From: an uncultured Altererythrobacter sp.
GTDB taxonomy: Bacteria; Pseudomonadota; Alphaproteobacteria; Sphingomonadales; Sphingomonadaceae
Reading direction: 5' to 3'
DNA length: 64,000 bases
Assembly: GCA_946886565.1 (NCBI GenBank)
Contig: CAMPIX010000001.1
Span: 1-64,000, forward strand
Each line of letters starts with the position of its first letter. Positions within the stretch are counted from its first letter, which is position 1. The position numbers were made by a program, and so were the translations under genes. Positions 34,680-43,073 of this stretch are shown here, piece by piece. Below the pieces are notes generated by a model. It was given only the letters and a program-made list of their open reading frames with translations, did no database searches and had not been told where the DNA came from.

Positions 34680-36704
34680 TCACAGTCCCGGCACCAGATC
34701 GTGCCGGCTGCTCTCGTTGAGCGCATGCGCACGCACCGCGGGGTTGAGGTCGCGTGCCTGATCCATCGCCCGCTTGTCCGCGGCGACATCGTCGTTTTCG
34801 GCTATGTCGGTTTGCAGGGTGGTATTCTCACAATTTGGCGATGGCTTTTGGTGCTCGGGCAAACCCGGATGACGCTGCTGTTGCAGACCGCCATCTTCGT
34901 CCTGGCTGCCCTCCTCGGTTGGCATCGCCAGACGCGCATCGACCAAGCGCGCTTCGCTCGCCCAGTCATGTGGGCGCTCGGCGGGACGGTCCCGATATTC
35001 CGCCCCGTTTAGGCAAGGCGCTGCAAGCCGCCGATCGGTGAAATTGCAGTCGCTATAGTAGTGCAGCTTGCGCGCGCGGATCGGGGCCAGGCCGGCGACC
35101 AGCACCAGCTCGTCGTCCGGTGGAAGCTGCATTACCTCGCCCGGCGTTAGCAGTTGCCGTGCGGTTTCCTGCCGGCTGACCATGACGTGGGCCAGCCAGG
35201 GCGCGAGCCGGTGCCCGGCATAGTTGCGCATCGCGCGCTGCTCGGTCGCGGTGCCGAGCGCATCCGAGATGCGCTTCGCCGTGCGCTCATCGTTGGTCGC
35301 GAAAGCGACACGAACGTGGCAGTTGTCGAGAATCGAATTGTGCTCGCCGTAAGCCTTCTCGATCTGGTTGAGGCTCTGGGCGATCAGGAAGGCGCGTATT
35401 CCGTAGCCGGCCATGAATGCCAGACTGGTCTCGAAGAAGTCGAGCCGGCCGAGCGCCGGGAACTCGTCGAGCATCATCAACAGCTTGTGACGCTTCGTGC
35501 CGGTGTCGGGCTGGTCGAGCCGCTCGGTCAAGCGGCGGCCTATCTGATTGAGCACCAGGCGGACGAGCGGCTTGGTACGGCTGATGTCCGACGGCGGGAT
35601 GACGAGGTAGAGCGACAGCGGCCGCTCGGCTTCGATCAGATCCTCGATCCGCCAGTCACAACCCGAGGTCACCTCGGCGACGGTCGGATCTCGGTAGAGC
35701 CCGAGGAACGACATCGCCGTCGAGAGCACGCCCGAGCGCTCGTTCTCACTCTTGTTGAGCAACTCGCGTGCGGCTGAGGCGATGACCGGATGGACCCGCG
35801 GCTCGTCCGTGGTGCCGAGATGATTGGTGGTCATCATCCGCCGGAGCGTCGCTACGAAGCTCCGCTGCGGATCGGAGAGGAAGGTTGCTACGCGCGCGAG
35901 CGTCTTCTCCTCCTCGGCATAGAGGACATGGAGAATCGCGCCGACAAGGAGCGAATGACTGGTCTTCTCCCAATGGTTGCGCCGCTCAAGCGCGCCTTCG
36001 GGATCGACAAGGATATCGGCGATGTTTTGGACGTCCCGGACTTCATCAGCGCCGCGACGGACCTCAAGCAGCGGATTGTAGCGGGTGGAGCGCGGATCGG
36101 TCGGATTGAACAGCAGACAATGCGAGAAGCGCGCCCGCCAGCCGGCGGTCAGCTCCCAGTTCTCGCCCTTGATGTCGTGAATGACGGCAGAGCCGGTCCA
36201 GGACAGCAGCGTCGGAACGACGAGGCCGACGCCCTTGCCCGAGCGAGTGGGCGCGAACGCCATGACATGCTCAGGGCCGTCGTGGCGCAGATAGCAGCCG
36301 GCGCTGCGTCCAAGCATGACGCCGGCATCGCGATAAAGCCCTGCATGGCGAATCTCGCGCTGCGTCGCCCAACGCGCGGAGCCATAAGTGGTGACCAGCG
36401 GCGATTGCCGAGCGCGCCACAGCGAACCCGCAATCGCGGCGCCGCACCCGAGAAAGCCGCTGGCGCCAGCGAGCGCACCGGCCTTGTCGAAGATCTCGGG
36501 AGCGTAGGCTTCGTAGTGATACCACCAGCCGAACAGCGCCCACGGGCGATAGACCGGCATGTCGCCGATCCGCAGCCAAGGGGCGCCGAGTTCGGGCTGG
36601 TAGGCGAGCATCGTTGCCGCCCATTGGGTCGCAGCCCACACACCCGCGATCACGATCGCAAAGACGATCAGTATCTGTCCGAGTAGCAATTTGGTCGGTG
36701 TCAC
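34680..36704 (-). CDS. traG: TraG/VirD4 coupling protein
   Basis: A 674-residue coupling ATPase: two N-terminal membrane helices (residues 8-35 and about 75-95), Walker A APTRSGKGVGLVVPTLLSW near residue 153, Walker B LLMMLDEFPALGRL near 415 and AFLIAQSLNQIEKAYGEHNSILDNC downstream. It hands the relaxase-DNA complex to the secretion channel. The C-terminus is long and polar, past the DUF-like region. The partner relaxase expected next to it is not present in the window. Confidence 0.96.
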   Translation of the reverse strand: MTPTKLLLGQILIVFAIVIAGVWAATQWAATMLAYQPELGAPWLRIGDMPVYRPWALFGWWYHYEAYAPEIFDKAGALAGASGFLGCGAAIAGSLWRARQSPLVTTYGSARWATQREIRHAGLYRDAGVMLGRSAGCYLRHDGPEHVMAFAPTRSGKGVGLVVPTLLSWTGSAVIHDIKGENWELTAGWRARFSHCLLFNPTDPRSTRYNPLLEVRRGADEVRDVQNIADILVDPEGALERRNHWEKTSHSLLVGAILHVLYAEEEKTLARVATFLSDPQRSFVATLRRMMTTNHLGTTDEPRVHPVIASAARELLNKSENERSGVLSTAMSFLGLYRDPTVAEVTSGCDWRIEDLIEAERPLSLYLVIPPSDISRTKPLVRLVLNQIGRRLTERLDQPDTGTKRHKLLMMLDEFPALGRLDFFETSLAFMAGYGIRAFLIAQSLNQIEKAYGEHNSILDNCHVRVAFATNDERTAKRISDALGTATEQRAMRNYAGHRLAPWLAHVMVSRQETARQLLTPGEVMQLPPDDELVLVAGLAPIRARKLHYYSDCNFTDRRLAAPCLNGAEYRDRPAERPHDWASEARLVDARLAMPTEEGSQDEDGGLQQQRHPGLPEHQKPSPNCENTTLQTDIAENDDVAADKRAMDQARDLNPAVRAHALNESSRHDLVPGL

Positions 36705-36727
36705 GGTCCAGCTCCCGCCGGCCGGAA

Positions 36728-36874
36728 TCAGCTTGGCCGGGCGGGATCAAACTCGGCGAACGCTGGCGGAATCGGAATGGACGTGATGGGCCGAGATAGG
36801 CCGGGAAGAGGCGTTTCCGGAGTGACTGACCCTGCATCATCCAGTTTGGGAACATCGGTTACATGTGGCGGACT
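36728..36874 (-). pseudogene. start-less 48-codon stretch upstream of traG, possible gene relic
   Basis: Reading leftward there are 48 open codons between TGA at 36875-36877 and TGA at 36728-36730, with protein-like content (DVPKLDDAGSV, then ITSIPIPPAFAEFDPARPS). No ATG, GTG or TTG occurs in it. It ends 23 bases before the traG start, the place where the previous gene of a transfer operon would end. It could be the C-terminal end of a deleted gene, perhaps the relaxase; chance cannot be excluded. Confidence 0.3.
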
Positions 36875-37358
36875 TCACCCTCGCAGGCGGTAGCGATGCG
36901 ACCGCAACGCGCCGAACGGATTCAACCAACTGACGACTTGAGGTGGTCGTCATTCAGGATCTTATGCAGTCAAATGGCGTATCGTCCAGCTTCGCTCCTG
37001 GTTCACGCTTTACACGCACGCGCGACGCGATACCCTAGATGTCTGTGGATTGCCCCTATCTGTCGTGATTACTTGCAAAGGCGACAAACATTTGCTCGAC
37101 GAGCAGTCGGTCGGCGTCGGACTCTCGCTCTCGTAAGCTGAAATCAGGTCGGCCAAGCGGGGGATCAAATTCTGCGCGCGAGGTAATCGGAACCGCCGCT
37201 ATGGTTCAAATTGGCCGAAAAACAGCAAATGTAGAATGAACGGACCTTGTTTTGTTCTCAACCGCATTCGGCATCTAGCAGGCTCCTATGCCCTATCAGA
37301 ATAAGCCCTTGTGTCAGTATTGGGCGACTGCGCCCGGAGCCTGATACCCGATTAAAAT
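36875..37358. other. gene-free, AT-richer junction
   Basis: About 480 bases between the transfer module and the metal region without a credible gene. Base composition is clearly richer in A/T than the neighbours and stop codons are frequent in all frames. It looks like a recombination joint or residual DNA. The one 92-codon open frame (36863-37141, plus) has no recognisable features or ribosome site. Confidence 0.6.
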
Positions 37359-37763
37359 TCACCGATATCGCACCGCGATACTTTCGATCACATTGCAGGT
37401 TGCCGCGACACCGCCGTCGCAGGATTCGGCGATCTTGGTCAACTCAGCGCGAAGCAACTCGAGCCGCGCAATTCGGTCCTGAACATCGTGAAGATGACGG
37501 CGAGCCAAAGCTGCCGCGTCCGCGCAATCCCTGTCCGGTTGGTCCGACAGGTCCATCAGCGACCGGATTTCGTCGATCGAGAAGCCGAGTGCGCGTCCAT
37601 TTCGAATAAATACCAATCGGCTCACATCGGACTGACCATAGGTGCGTCTTCCGGATGACGTGCGAACCGCCGGAGGCATGAGCCCGATATATTCGTAGAA
37701 GCGGATCGTGTTGATTTTGATCCCAGTTGCAGCAGCCAGCCCGCCGATCATCAACGTTTCCAT
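37359..37763 (-). CDS. MerR-family metal regulator 1
   Basis: A 134-residue MerR protein: winged HTH (MIGGLAAATGIKINTIRFYEYIGLMPP), dimer helix and a C-terminal metal loop CDGGVAATC (two Cys seven residues apart) with a further Cys in DRDCADAAALA. This pattern fits the PbrR/CadR/ZntR group of divalent metal sensors. ATG 37763 starts just upstream of the divergent operator. The frame is open further upstream, but that part overlaps the promoter. Confidence 0.9.
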   Translation of the reverse strand: METLMIGGLAAATGIKINTIRFYEYIGLMPPAVRTSSGRRTYGQSDVSRLVFIRNGRALGFSIDEIRSLMDLSDQPDRDCADAAALARRHLHDVQDRIARLELLRAELTKIAESCDGGVAATCNVIESIAVRYR

Positions 37764-37770
37764 TATGCGC

Positions 37771-37801
37771 TTGCTCCTCCAGTCACTGGAGGATGTAGAG
37801 T
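37771..37801 (+). promoter_or_regulatory. MerR-type operator-promoter 1a
   Basis: TTGCTC (37771-37776) and TAGAGT (37796-37801) are separated by 19 bases, the long spacer typical of MerR-activated promoters, and the spacer contains the perfect dyad CTCCAG-tca-CTGGAG. It reads toward the methyltransferase gene and lies next to the divergent merR, so MerR 1 should control both. Confidence 0.8.
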
Positions 37802-37836
37802 CCCGAATCAGGATTGAACAGCCGGAAACTTGGCCG

Positions 37837-38490
37837 ATGCCTGACGCCGCATTCACCCCTGCCCTCGGTCGAGCCGATCTGGACGATTATGATCGCGCAA
37901 TACGCCTTTGGACGCGTGAAAGCGTCTGGCGCGGCGCCCTCCTTCGGCAGGTCGTACCTCGGTCCGGGGAAACCATTCTCGACGTCGGTTGCGGGACGGG
38001 CTCCTTCGCCGTGATGCTGAAGCAAGCGGCAACGGGTGCACGGATAGTCGGGCTCGATCCTGACGCCCGTGTTCTGGAGCTTGCCGCCGCCAAGGCCGCA
38101 GCCGCAGGAATCGAGGTCGAGTGGCGACAAGGCTTCGCCAGAGACGCTGCGTCTCACGGACCCGAGTTCGACAAGGTGATCTCGAGCCTGGTCCTCCATC
38201 AAATGCCGCTTATCGAGAAACCCATCGGGATTGCAGCAATGCTAGCGGCGGTTCGGCCCGGTGGAGAAGTTCACATCGCCGACTACGCTCGTCAGCGAAG
38301 CTGGCTTATGCGCACCTTATTCCGGCTGACGGTGCAGCGCCTCGACGGTGTGGCGGACACCCAGCCCAACGCGGACGGCGCCTTAGAAGCGATCCTCGCC
38401 GAAACCAACGCGGCAGCCGCGCATCCTACCCGCGTTGTCCGGACGGTGACGGGCGCGATCAGTCTGTTCCTTGTGCGTAGAGAACGTTGA
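37837..38490 (+). CDS. SAM-dependent methyltransferase
   Basis: A 217-residue class I methyltransferase with motif I ILDVGCGTGSFAVML near residue 50 and acidic VGLDPDARVLELA after it. It lacks the conserved cysteines of arsenite methyltransferase ArsM. Its place under the MerR-type promoter implies induction by a metal, but the substrate is unknown. ATG 37837 lies about 30 bases after the predicted start of transcription. Confidence 0.85.
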   Translation: MPDAAFTPALGRADLDDYDRAIRLWTRESVWRGALLRQVVPRSGETILDVGCGTGSFAVMLKQAATGARIVGLDPDARVLELAAAKAAAAGIEVEWRQGFARDAASHGPEFDKVISSLVLHQMPLIEKPIGIAAMLAAVRPGGEVHIADYARQRSWLMRTLFRLTVQRLDGVADTQPNADGALEAILAETNAAAAHPTRVVRTVTGAISLFLVRRER

Positions 38491-38514
38491 TGCTGCGGCT
38501 TGGCGAGAAAGCGC

Positions 38515-38545
38515 TTGCTCCTCCAGTGGCTGGAGGTTCTATGGA
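38515..38545 (+). promoter_or_regulatory. MerR-type operator-promoter 1b
   Basis: TTGCTC (38515-38520) and TATGGA (38540-38545) with a 19-base spacer holding CTCCAG-tgg-CTGGAG, the same dyad as at 37777. It precedes the short CDF gene. The same regulator should act on both, placing the methyltransferase and the CDF-FTR1 pair in one regulon. Confidence 0.78.
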
Positions 38546-38575
38546 GCCGGCTCTAAACTTTGCGATGAGGGCTTG

Positions 38576-39205
38576 ATGAGCGACGATTGCGGTTGCACCG
38601 GCGATGAGACCCGCGCGCGCACGGACCCGGCTTACCGGCGCGCGCTTTGGATCGTCGTGATCCTCAATATCGGCTTCGGTTTGATCGAAATCGTGGCCGG
38701 CTTTCTTTCCGGCAGCCAGGCGCTGAAGGCCGATGCGCTCGATTTCCTCGGAGACGGATCGATCACCTTTGTCGGTCTCCTTGCTCTTGGATGGGCGGCG
38801 GCGACCCGCGCGCGAGTGGCGCTGACGCAGGGGCTCTTTCTGGCCGTTCTGGGTGTCAGCGTAATAGCGATGGCTGTTTGGCGGGCGCTGAACGCCGTCC
38901 CACCCGAGGCCGAAATCATGGGCGGCGTCGGGGTTGTCGCCCTCGCGGTCAATATAACGGCGGCACTGGTCCTGGCGCGGTTCCGTGAAGGGGGCGACGC
39001 CCAAGCACGAGCGATCTGGCTCTTTTCACGTAACGATGCGCTGGCCAACATCGCCGTCATTGCCGCCGCCGGGCTGGTGTATTGGCTCAACAGCGCATGG
39101 CCCGATCTTATTGTGGCGGGCGCCATCGCGCTGCTCTTCATCCACTCCGCTTGGGAAATCATCCGCGACGCGCGGGGCGAACTGCGCGAGGAGCGAACTG
39201 CGTGA
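38576..39205 (+). CDS. short CDF-like cation transporter 1
   Basis: A 209-residue protein with six membrane segments and no cytoplasmic C-terminal domain. The N-terminus carries a Cys motif (MSDDCGCTGDE). The CDF metal site in helix 2 reads ALDFLGD (DxxxD) and the helix 5 counterpart reads RNDALAN (DxxxN), unlike the HxxxD pairs of zinc transporters such as CzcD. Probably effluxes a divalent metal; which one is unknown. Overlaps the FTR1 gene (GTGA). Confidence 0.85.
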   Translation: MSDDCGCTGDETRARTDPAYRRALWIVVILNIGFGLIEIVAGFLSGSQALKADALDFLGDGSITFVGLLALGWAAATRARVALTQGLFLAVLGVSVIAMAVWRALNAVPPEAEIMGGVGVVALAVNITAALVLARFREGGDAQARAIWLFSRNDALANIAVIAAAGLVYWLNSAWPDLIVAGAIALLFIHSAWEIIRDARGELREERTA

Positions 39206-41127
39206 CGCGCTTACTGTCCCGCACGCTGCTCGGCCTGCTCGTTCTTTCCATTCTCGTGATTGGCCGTCCTGCCTTCGCGAGCGACGCTGGGACCATCTGG
39301 CGGCTTCTCGACTATATGGCTGTCGATTATGGCGCCGCTGTTGAGCAGGGCCGCGTTGTCAACGAGTTTGAATATGCGGAGATGGTGGAGTTCGCCTCCA
39401 CCGCCCGCTCAGGCATCGCGGCTCTTCCGCCGACCGCCGCTCGAGGTGAGCTTCTGGCTGATGCCGCGCAGCTCCAGAAAATGGTTGCCGAGAAGGCGGC
39501 TGCCGAGGTCGTTGCAGCCGAAGCGCGACAGTTGGCGAGTGATCTGCTCGCCGCCTATCCAATGACCTTAGCGCCTTCCACCGCCCCCGATCTCGCACGC
39601 GGGGCTGCCCTCTATGCGGAGAATTGCGCAAGCTGTCATGGTGCGACGGGGGATGGCCGTGGGCCAGCCGCTGCCAATCTCGATCCGCCGCCGATAGCGT
39701 TCACCGACATCGAGCGGGCGCGCCAGCGCAGTCTGTTCGGGCTTTACCAAGTGATCGACCAAGGCATCGAGGGCACCTCCATGCCGAGCTTCGCGCACTT
39801 GCCAACGGCCGACCGCTGGGCGCTCGCATTCCATTCCGGCAGTCTGGCGTTCGACAGGGCGGAAGAAGGCGAGCGGTTGTGGAAGAGCGATCCAGCGCTT
39901 CGGGAGCGCTTTCCCGACCTCGCCGCGCTCACCGGCATCACGCCCGCCGCGCTGGCGGGGGAAATCGGGCAAGACAAGGCCGACGCCCTTACGGTTTATT
40001 TGAGGACTAACCCGTCCGTCGTGACCGACACGGCAGGCTCTCTCGTTGTCGCGCGCCAGAAGTTGGCCGATGCTTCACGGGCCTATGCAGCCGGCGATCG
40101 GGACCGTGCGGAAAGTCTGGCTCTATCGGCTTATCTCGACGGCTTCGAGCCGGTCGAACCCATTCTGGCGGCGCGGGACGCGGGACTTATGTCGCGGATC
40201 GAGCGAGCGATGGGCGAGCTTAGGGCGGCGATCAGCCGGGGTGAACCGGCAGGAGTCGTGGATGAGCGTCTGACGGCGCTCGACACGCTGTTCGATGAAG
40301 CTGAGACGGCCTTGTCGCCGGAAGCGGCTAGCGATTGGTCGACGTTCCTCGGAGCGTTCACGATTCTTCTCCGGGAAGGGCTGGAGGCTCTTCTAATCGT
40401 AATCGCGATGATCGCCTTCCTTCGTAAAGCGGAGCGGACTGAAGTGCTGCCCTATGTCCACGGCGGCTGGGTAGCGGCGCTCGTTGCTGGTGGGCTCACC
40501 TGGGTGATCGCCACCTATCTGATCGGTGTCAGCGGCGCGAGCCGTGAACTCACCGAAGGCTTCGGGTCTCTCCTTGCGGCCGTGGTGCTTCTCTCGGTTG
40601 GAATCTGGATGCATGGCAAATCTCAGGCTGACCAGTGGCAGCGCTATATTCGGGAGAAGCTAGGGAAAGCCCTCTCACGCGGGTCGGCCTGGTTCCTCTT
40701 TGGACTGGCTTTCATCGTGGTCTATCGAGAGGTGTTCGAGACGATCTTGTTCTACGCGGCCCTGTCAACCCAAGGGAATGGCGGGGTCATGTTGGCTGGC
40801 GGAGCTACGGCCATAGGCGTCCTCGCCGTCACAGCCTGGATTATGCTTCGTTACAGTCGGCGCCTGCCGATCGGGAAGTTCTTCGCGTACAGCTCGGTTC
40901 TGATTGCGGTCCTCGCCGTCGTGCTCGTTGGCAAGGGCGTCGCGGCATTGCAGGAGGCCGGCTTGCTGGAAATCCAGCCGCTCAGCGCGGTCCCGCGCAT
41001 TGAGATTCTCGGTATCTTTCCGTCTGTCCAAGTAATCGCGGCCCAAGCGATCGCGATCGCAGCGGTGGTGATCGGATTCTGGTATAATGTTCGTATAGCT
41101 GCGGCCTATTCAGCGAACGTCAAATAG
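39202..41127 (+). CDS. FTR1-family permease with cytochrome c domain (PbrT/ILT-like)
   Basis: A 641-residue protein: signal peptide (LLGLLVLSILVIGRPAFAS), a periplasmic part with one class I haem site NCASCHG near residue 140, and a C-terminal FTR1 membrane domain with the REGLEALL motif near residue 392 and a second RExxE-type motif REVFETILFY near 510. Such fusions belong to the iron/lead transporter family; PbrT of Cupriavidus is a member. GTG at 39202 overlaps the CDF stop. Uptake of Fe or Pb is a family-based inference. Confidence 0.88.
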   Translation: MTRLLSRTLLGLLVLSILVIGRPAFASDAGTIWRLLDYMAVDYGAAVEQGRVVNEFEYAEMVEFASTARSGIAALPPTAARGELLADAAQLQKMVAEKAAAEVVAAEARQLASDLLAAYPMTLAPSTAPDLARGAALYAENCASCHGATGDGRGPAAANLDPPPIAFTDIERARQRSLFGLYQVIDQGIEGTSMPSFAHLPTADRWALAFHSGSLAFDRAEEGERLWKSDPALRERFPDLAALTGITPAALAGEIGQDKADALTVYLRTNPSVVTDTAGSLVVARQKLADASRAYAAGDRDRAESLALSAYLDGFEPVEPILAARDAGLMSRIERAMGELRAAISRGEPAGVVDERLTALDTLFDEAETALSPEAASDWSTFLGAFTILLREGLEALLIVIAMIAFLRKAERTEVLPYVHGGWVAALVAGGLTWVIATYLIGVSGASRELTEGFGSLLAAVVLLSVGIWMHGKSQADQWQRYIREKLGKALSRGSAWFLFGLAFIVVYREVFETILFYAALSTQGNGGVMLAGGATAIGVLAVTAWIMLRYSRRLPIGKFFAYSSVLIAVLAVVLVGKGVAALQEAGLLEIQPLSAVPRIEILGIFPSVQVIAAQAIAIAAVVIGFWYNVRIAAAYSANVK

Positions 41128-41396
41128 CCTCATGTGCCGATTGTGCCTATGTGGCCACTCTACACCGAACCGGCCGGAAACTGCCCATCGAGCCTCTTCC
41201 CTTAGCAGGCGCTCAGGTGTTCGAGCCCGGGCATGTCGTCCCCGCGGCGCTGTTCTCGCTAGCGAAGACGCCCGAAAGGTCGAGAAGGCGGTCGCGCGGC
41301 CACGCATCGATCAGGCGCGGCGCGTTGCCTTCGGCACCTGTCATTTCGCAAGAATCGGAGTGCATGCCGAAACAGCGAAGTCGGTTGTGCAAGCAC
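41128..41396. other. gene-free spacer
   Basis: About 270 bases (320 to the next start) between the FTR1 gene and the DUF3703 gene. I see no gene: the short open frames on both strands look like shadows. It ends in the MerR-type promoter at 41397. Confidence 0.55.
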
Positions 41397-41427
41397 TTGA
41401 CCCTGTAGCAGCTATAGGCTGCATAAG
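41397..41427 (+). promoter_or_regulatory. MerR-type operator-promoter 2b
   Basis: TTGACC (41397-41402), a 19-base spacer, then CATAAG (41422-41427). The spacer starts ACCCTGTAG and has the imperfect partner ATAGGCT, like the stronger dyad at 42258-42278. It should be bound by MerR 2 and drive the DUF3703 gene. Confidence 0.72.
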
Positions 41428-41447
41428 CCGTGTCGAAAGGATCGGTC

Positions 41448-41810
41448 ATGGGTGCAATTCGATCACAGCGGCTCGGAGCGGCGTTTCGGGACGAACTCGA
41501 TCGGAGCATGTCCGCGCGGCGCGCGGGCGATTTCGACGGAGCCTGGCATGCGCTCGAACGCGCGCACATCGTCTCCCAGCCTGTTCTTCGAATACATCTC
41601 GCCGCGCATGTCGCAATGCTGCGACTGGCAATGGAGGCCCGCGATGCACGAGAGATCGCGGGCCAGCTTTGGAGACTGGTTCTGGCGCCACTCGGCGCGC
41701 TGAGCGGGCGCATTCCGCACGGGAATACCGGCCGGTCCAATGTGAGCGCGTTCAGGGAAATGCCCATACCGCCAGACCTGCGCGGTCTCCTCGATACGCG
41801 TCGCCAATAG
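41448..41810 (+). CDS. DUF3703 protein
   Basis: A 120-residue helical protein of the DUF3703 family (LDRSMSARRAGDFDGAWHALERAHIVSQPVLRIHLAAHVAML). The family recurs next to MerR regulators and short CDF transporters in metal islands but has no known function; four conserved-looking His residues (HIVSQ, HLAAH) may bind metal. ATG 41448 has AAAGGA seven bases upstream and follows the predicted start of transcription; GTG 41430 would overlap the promoter. Confidence 0.82.
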   Translation: MGAIRSQRLGAAFRDELDRSMSARRAGDFDGAWHALERAHIVSQPVLRIHLAAHVAMLRLAMEARDAREIAGQLWRLVLAPLGALSGRIPHGNTGRSNVSAFREMPIPPDLRGLLDTRRQ

Positions 41811-41842
41811 ATCCTCGTTTCACCCGCTCAGGCTTGCGAAGA

Positions 41843-42250
41843 TCAACTCTGCGCCGGGGCCAGGGCCTCGAGAATGCGGCATTCGGCGATCGAGCCGCCG
41901 CGGCAGGAGTCGACGACCTCCGCCAGTTCGCGGCGGAGGGCGGTCAGATCGGCGATCTTGCGATCGATCTCCTCGAGATGCCCGCCGGCGAGCGCATCGA
42001 CCGTGCCGCAGTCGCGGTCGCGCTGATCCGAAATCTCGATGAGCGCGCGCACCTGGTCGAGCGAGAAGCCGAGATTGCGCGCCCGGCGGATGAAGCTCAA
42101 CCGGGCAAGGTCGCGGTCGGAATAGACGCGGTAATTTGCATCGGTTCTGCCCGGAGGGTCGATCAGGCCGACCTTCTCGTACCAGCGGACCGTCTCCACC
42201 TTGGTGCCGGTCGCCTTCGCCAGCCTACCGATCGTCAGTTGTTCGACCAT
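41843..42250 (-). CDS. MerR-family metal regulator 2
   Basis: A 135-residue MerR protein (LTIGRLAKATGTKVETVRWYEKVGLIDPP) with the metal-loop pattern SCRGGSIAEC and a Cys in DRDCGTVDAL. It belongs to the same PbrR/CadR/ZntR-like group as MerR 1 but differs strongly in sequence and in its operator. It is divergent from CDF gene 2, sharing a 72-base promoter region. Confidence 0.9.
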   Translation of the reverse strand: MVEQLTIGRLAKATGTKVETVRWYEKVGLIDPPGRTDANYRVYSDRDLARLSFIRRARNLGFSLDQVRALIEISDQRDRDCGTVDALAGGHLEEIDRKIADLTALRRELAEVVDSCRGGSIAECRILEALAPAQS

Positions 42251-42254
42251 GGTC

Positions 42255-42285
42255 TTGACCCTGTAGTTGCCACAGGGTGCATATG
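42255..42285 (+). promoter_or_regulatory. MerR-type operator-promoter 2a
   Basis: TTGACC (42255-42260) and CATATG (42280-42285) are 19 bases apart and the perfect dyad ACCCTGT-agttgcc-ACAGGGT (42258-42278) spans the spacer. It lies between the divergent merR 2 and CDF gene 2. Confidence 0.82.
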
Positions 42286-42322
42286 GGGAAGGCAATCGAT
42301 TCGGTCGAGGGATGAAAACGCG

Positions 42323-42979
42323 ATGGCCTGCACCAGCTGCGCCGCCGATACGACACCTGCCAATGCGCCACGCTGGCGGCTTGCCTTGTGGATCGCGCTC
42401 GCGGTCAACCTGGGCATGTTCACCGTCGAGATCGTGGCGGGCGTCGCCGCGGGATCGCAGGCGCTGCTTGCCGACGCACTCGATTTCCTCGGCGATGCGG
42501 CAAACTATGCGATCAGCCTCGGTGTCGCGGGCATGGCGCTTGCCTGGCGTGCGCGCGCGGCTCTGCTCAAGGGCTGGACGCTCGCGCTGCTGGGCCTGTG
42601 GGTTCTCGGCAGCACCATCTGGTCGATCTGGAACGGCGCGCCGCCCGAGGCCCATCTCATGGGCGCAGTGGGGGTTGCGGCGTTGGTCGCCAATGCCGGC
42701 GTGGCGGTGATGCTGTACCGCTTCCGCAGCGGTGACGCCAATATGCGTTCGGTCTGGATCTGCTCGCGCAACGATGCGATCGGCAATGTCGCGGTCGTCG
42801 CTGCCGCTGCGGGGGTGTTCGGGACGGGCTCCGCCTGGCCCGATCTTGTCGTCGCAGGGATCATGGCGGGACTGGGAATCTGGGGTGGATGGCAGATCAT
42901 GAACCAAGCGCGTAAGGAGCTCGCTCTATCTCCCGCAGATGATCCCTACCCCGCAATGTCACGAACTTCGACCGAATAA
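42323..42979 (+). CDS. short CDF-like cation transporter 2
   Basis: A 218-residue paralogue of the first short CDF protein, with an N-terminal CTSCAAD motif, six membrane segments, ALDFLGD in helix 2 and RNDAIGN in helix 5, and again no C-terminal cytoplasmic domain. It follows a MerR-type promoter. Efflux of a divalent metal is inferred from family and context. Confidence 0.85.
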   Translation: MACTSCAADTTPANAPRWRLALWIALAVNLGMFTVEIVAGVAAGSQALLADALDFLGDAANYAISLGVAGMALAWRARAALLKGWTLALLGLWVLGSTIWSIWNGAPPEAHLMGAVGVAALVANAGVAVMLYRFRSGDANMRSVWICSRNDAIGNVAVVAAAAGVFGTGSAWPDLVVAGIMAGLGIWGGWQIMNQARKELALSPADDPYPAMSRTSTE

Positions 42980-43073
42980 AGGAAGAAGGACGTGACGCGA
43001 CGTAATATTGTATCCTTTTATCAGCGAATATTTGGGGCTGACAAAATCAGTCTTGGCATATAAGGGCCCAGTT

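Noticed and set aside
36863..37141. 92-codon open frame on the plus strand in the gene-free joint
   Set aside because: No ribosome site, no family features, and it lies in AT-richer DNA with many stops around it.
41213..41767. 184-codon open frame on the minus strand
   Set aside because: Overlaps the DUF3703 gene and its MerR-type promoter; the composition is that of a shadow.
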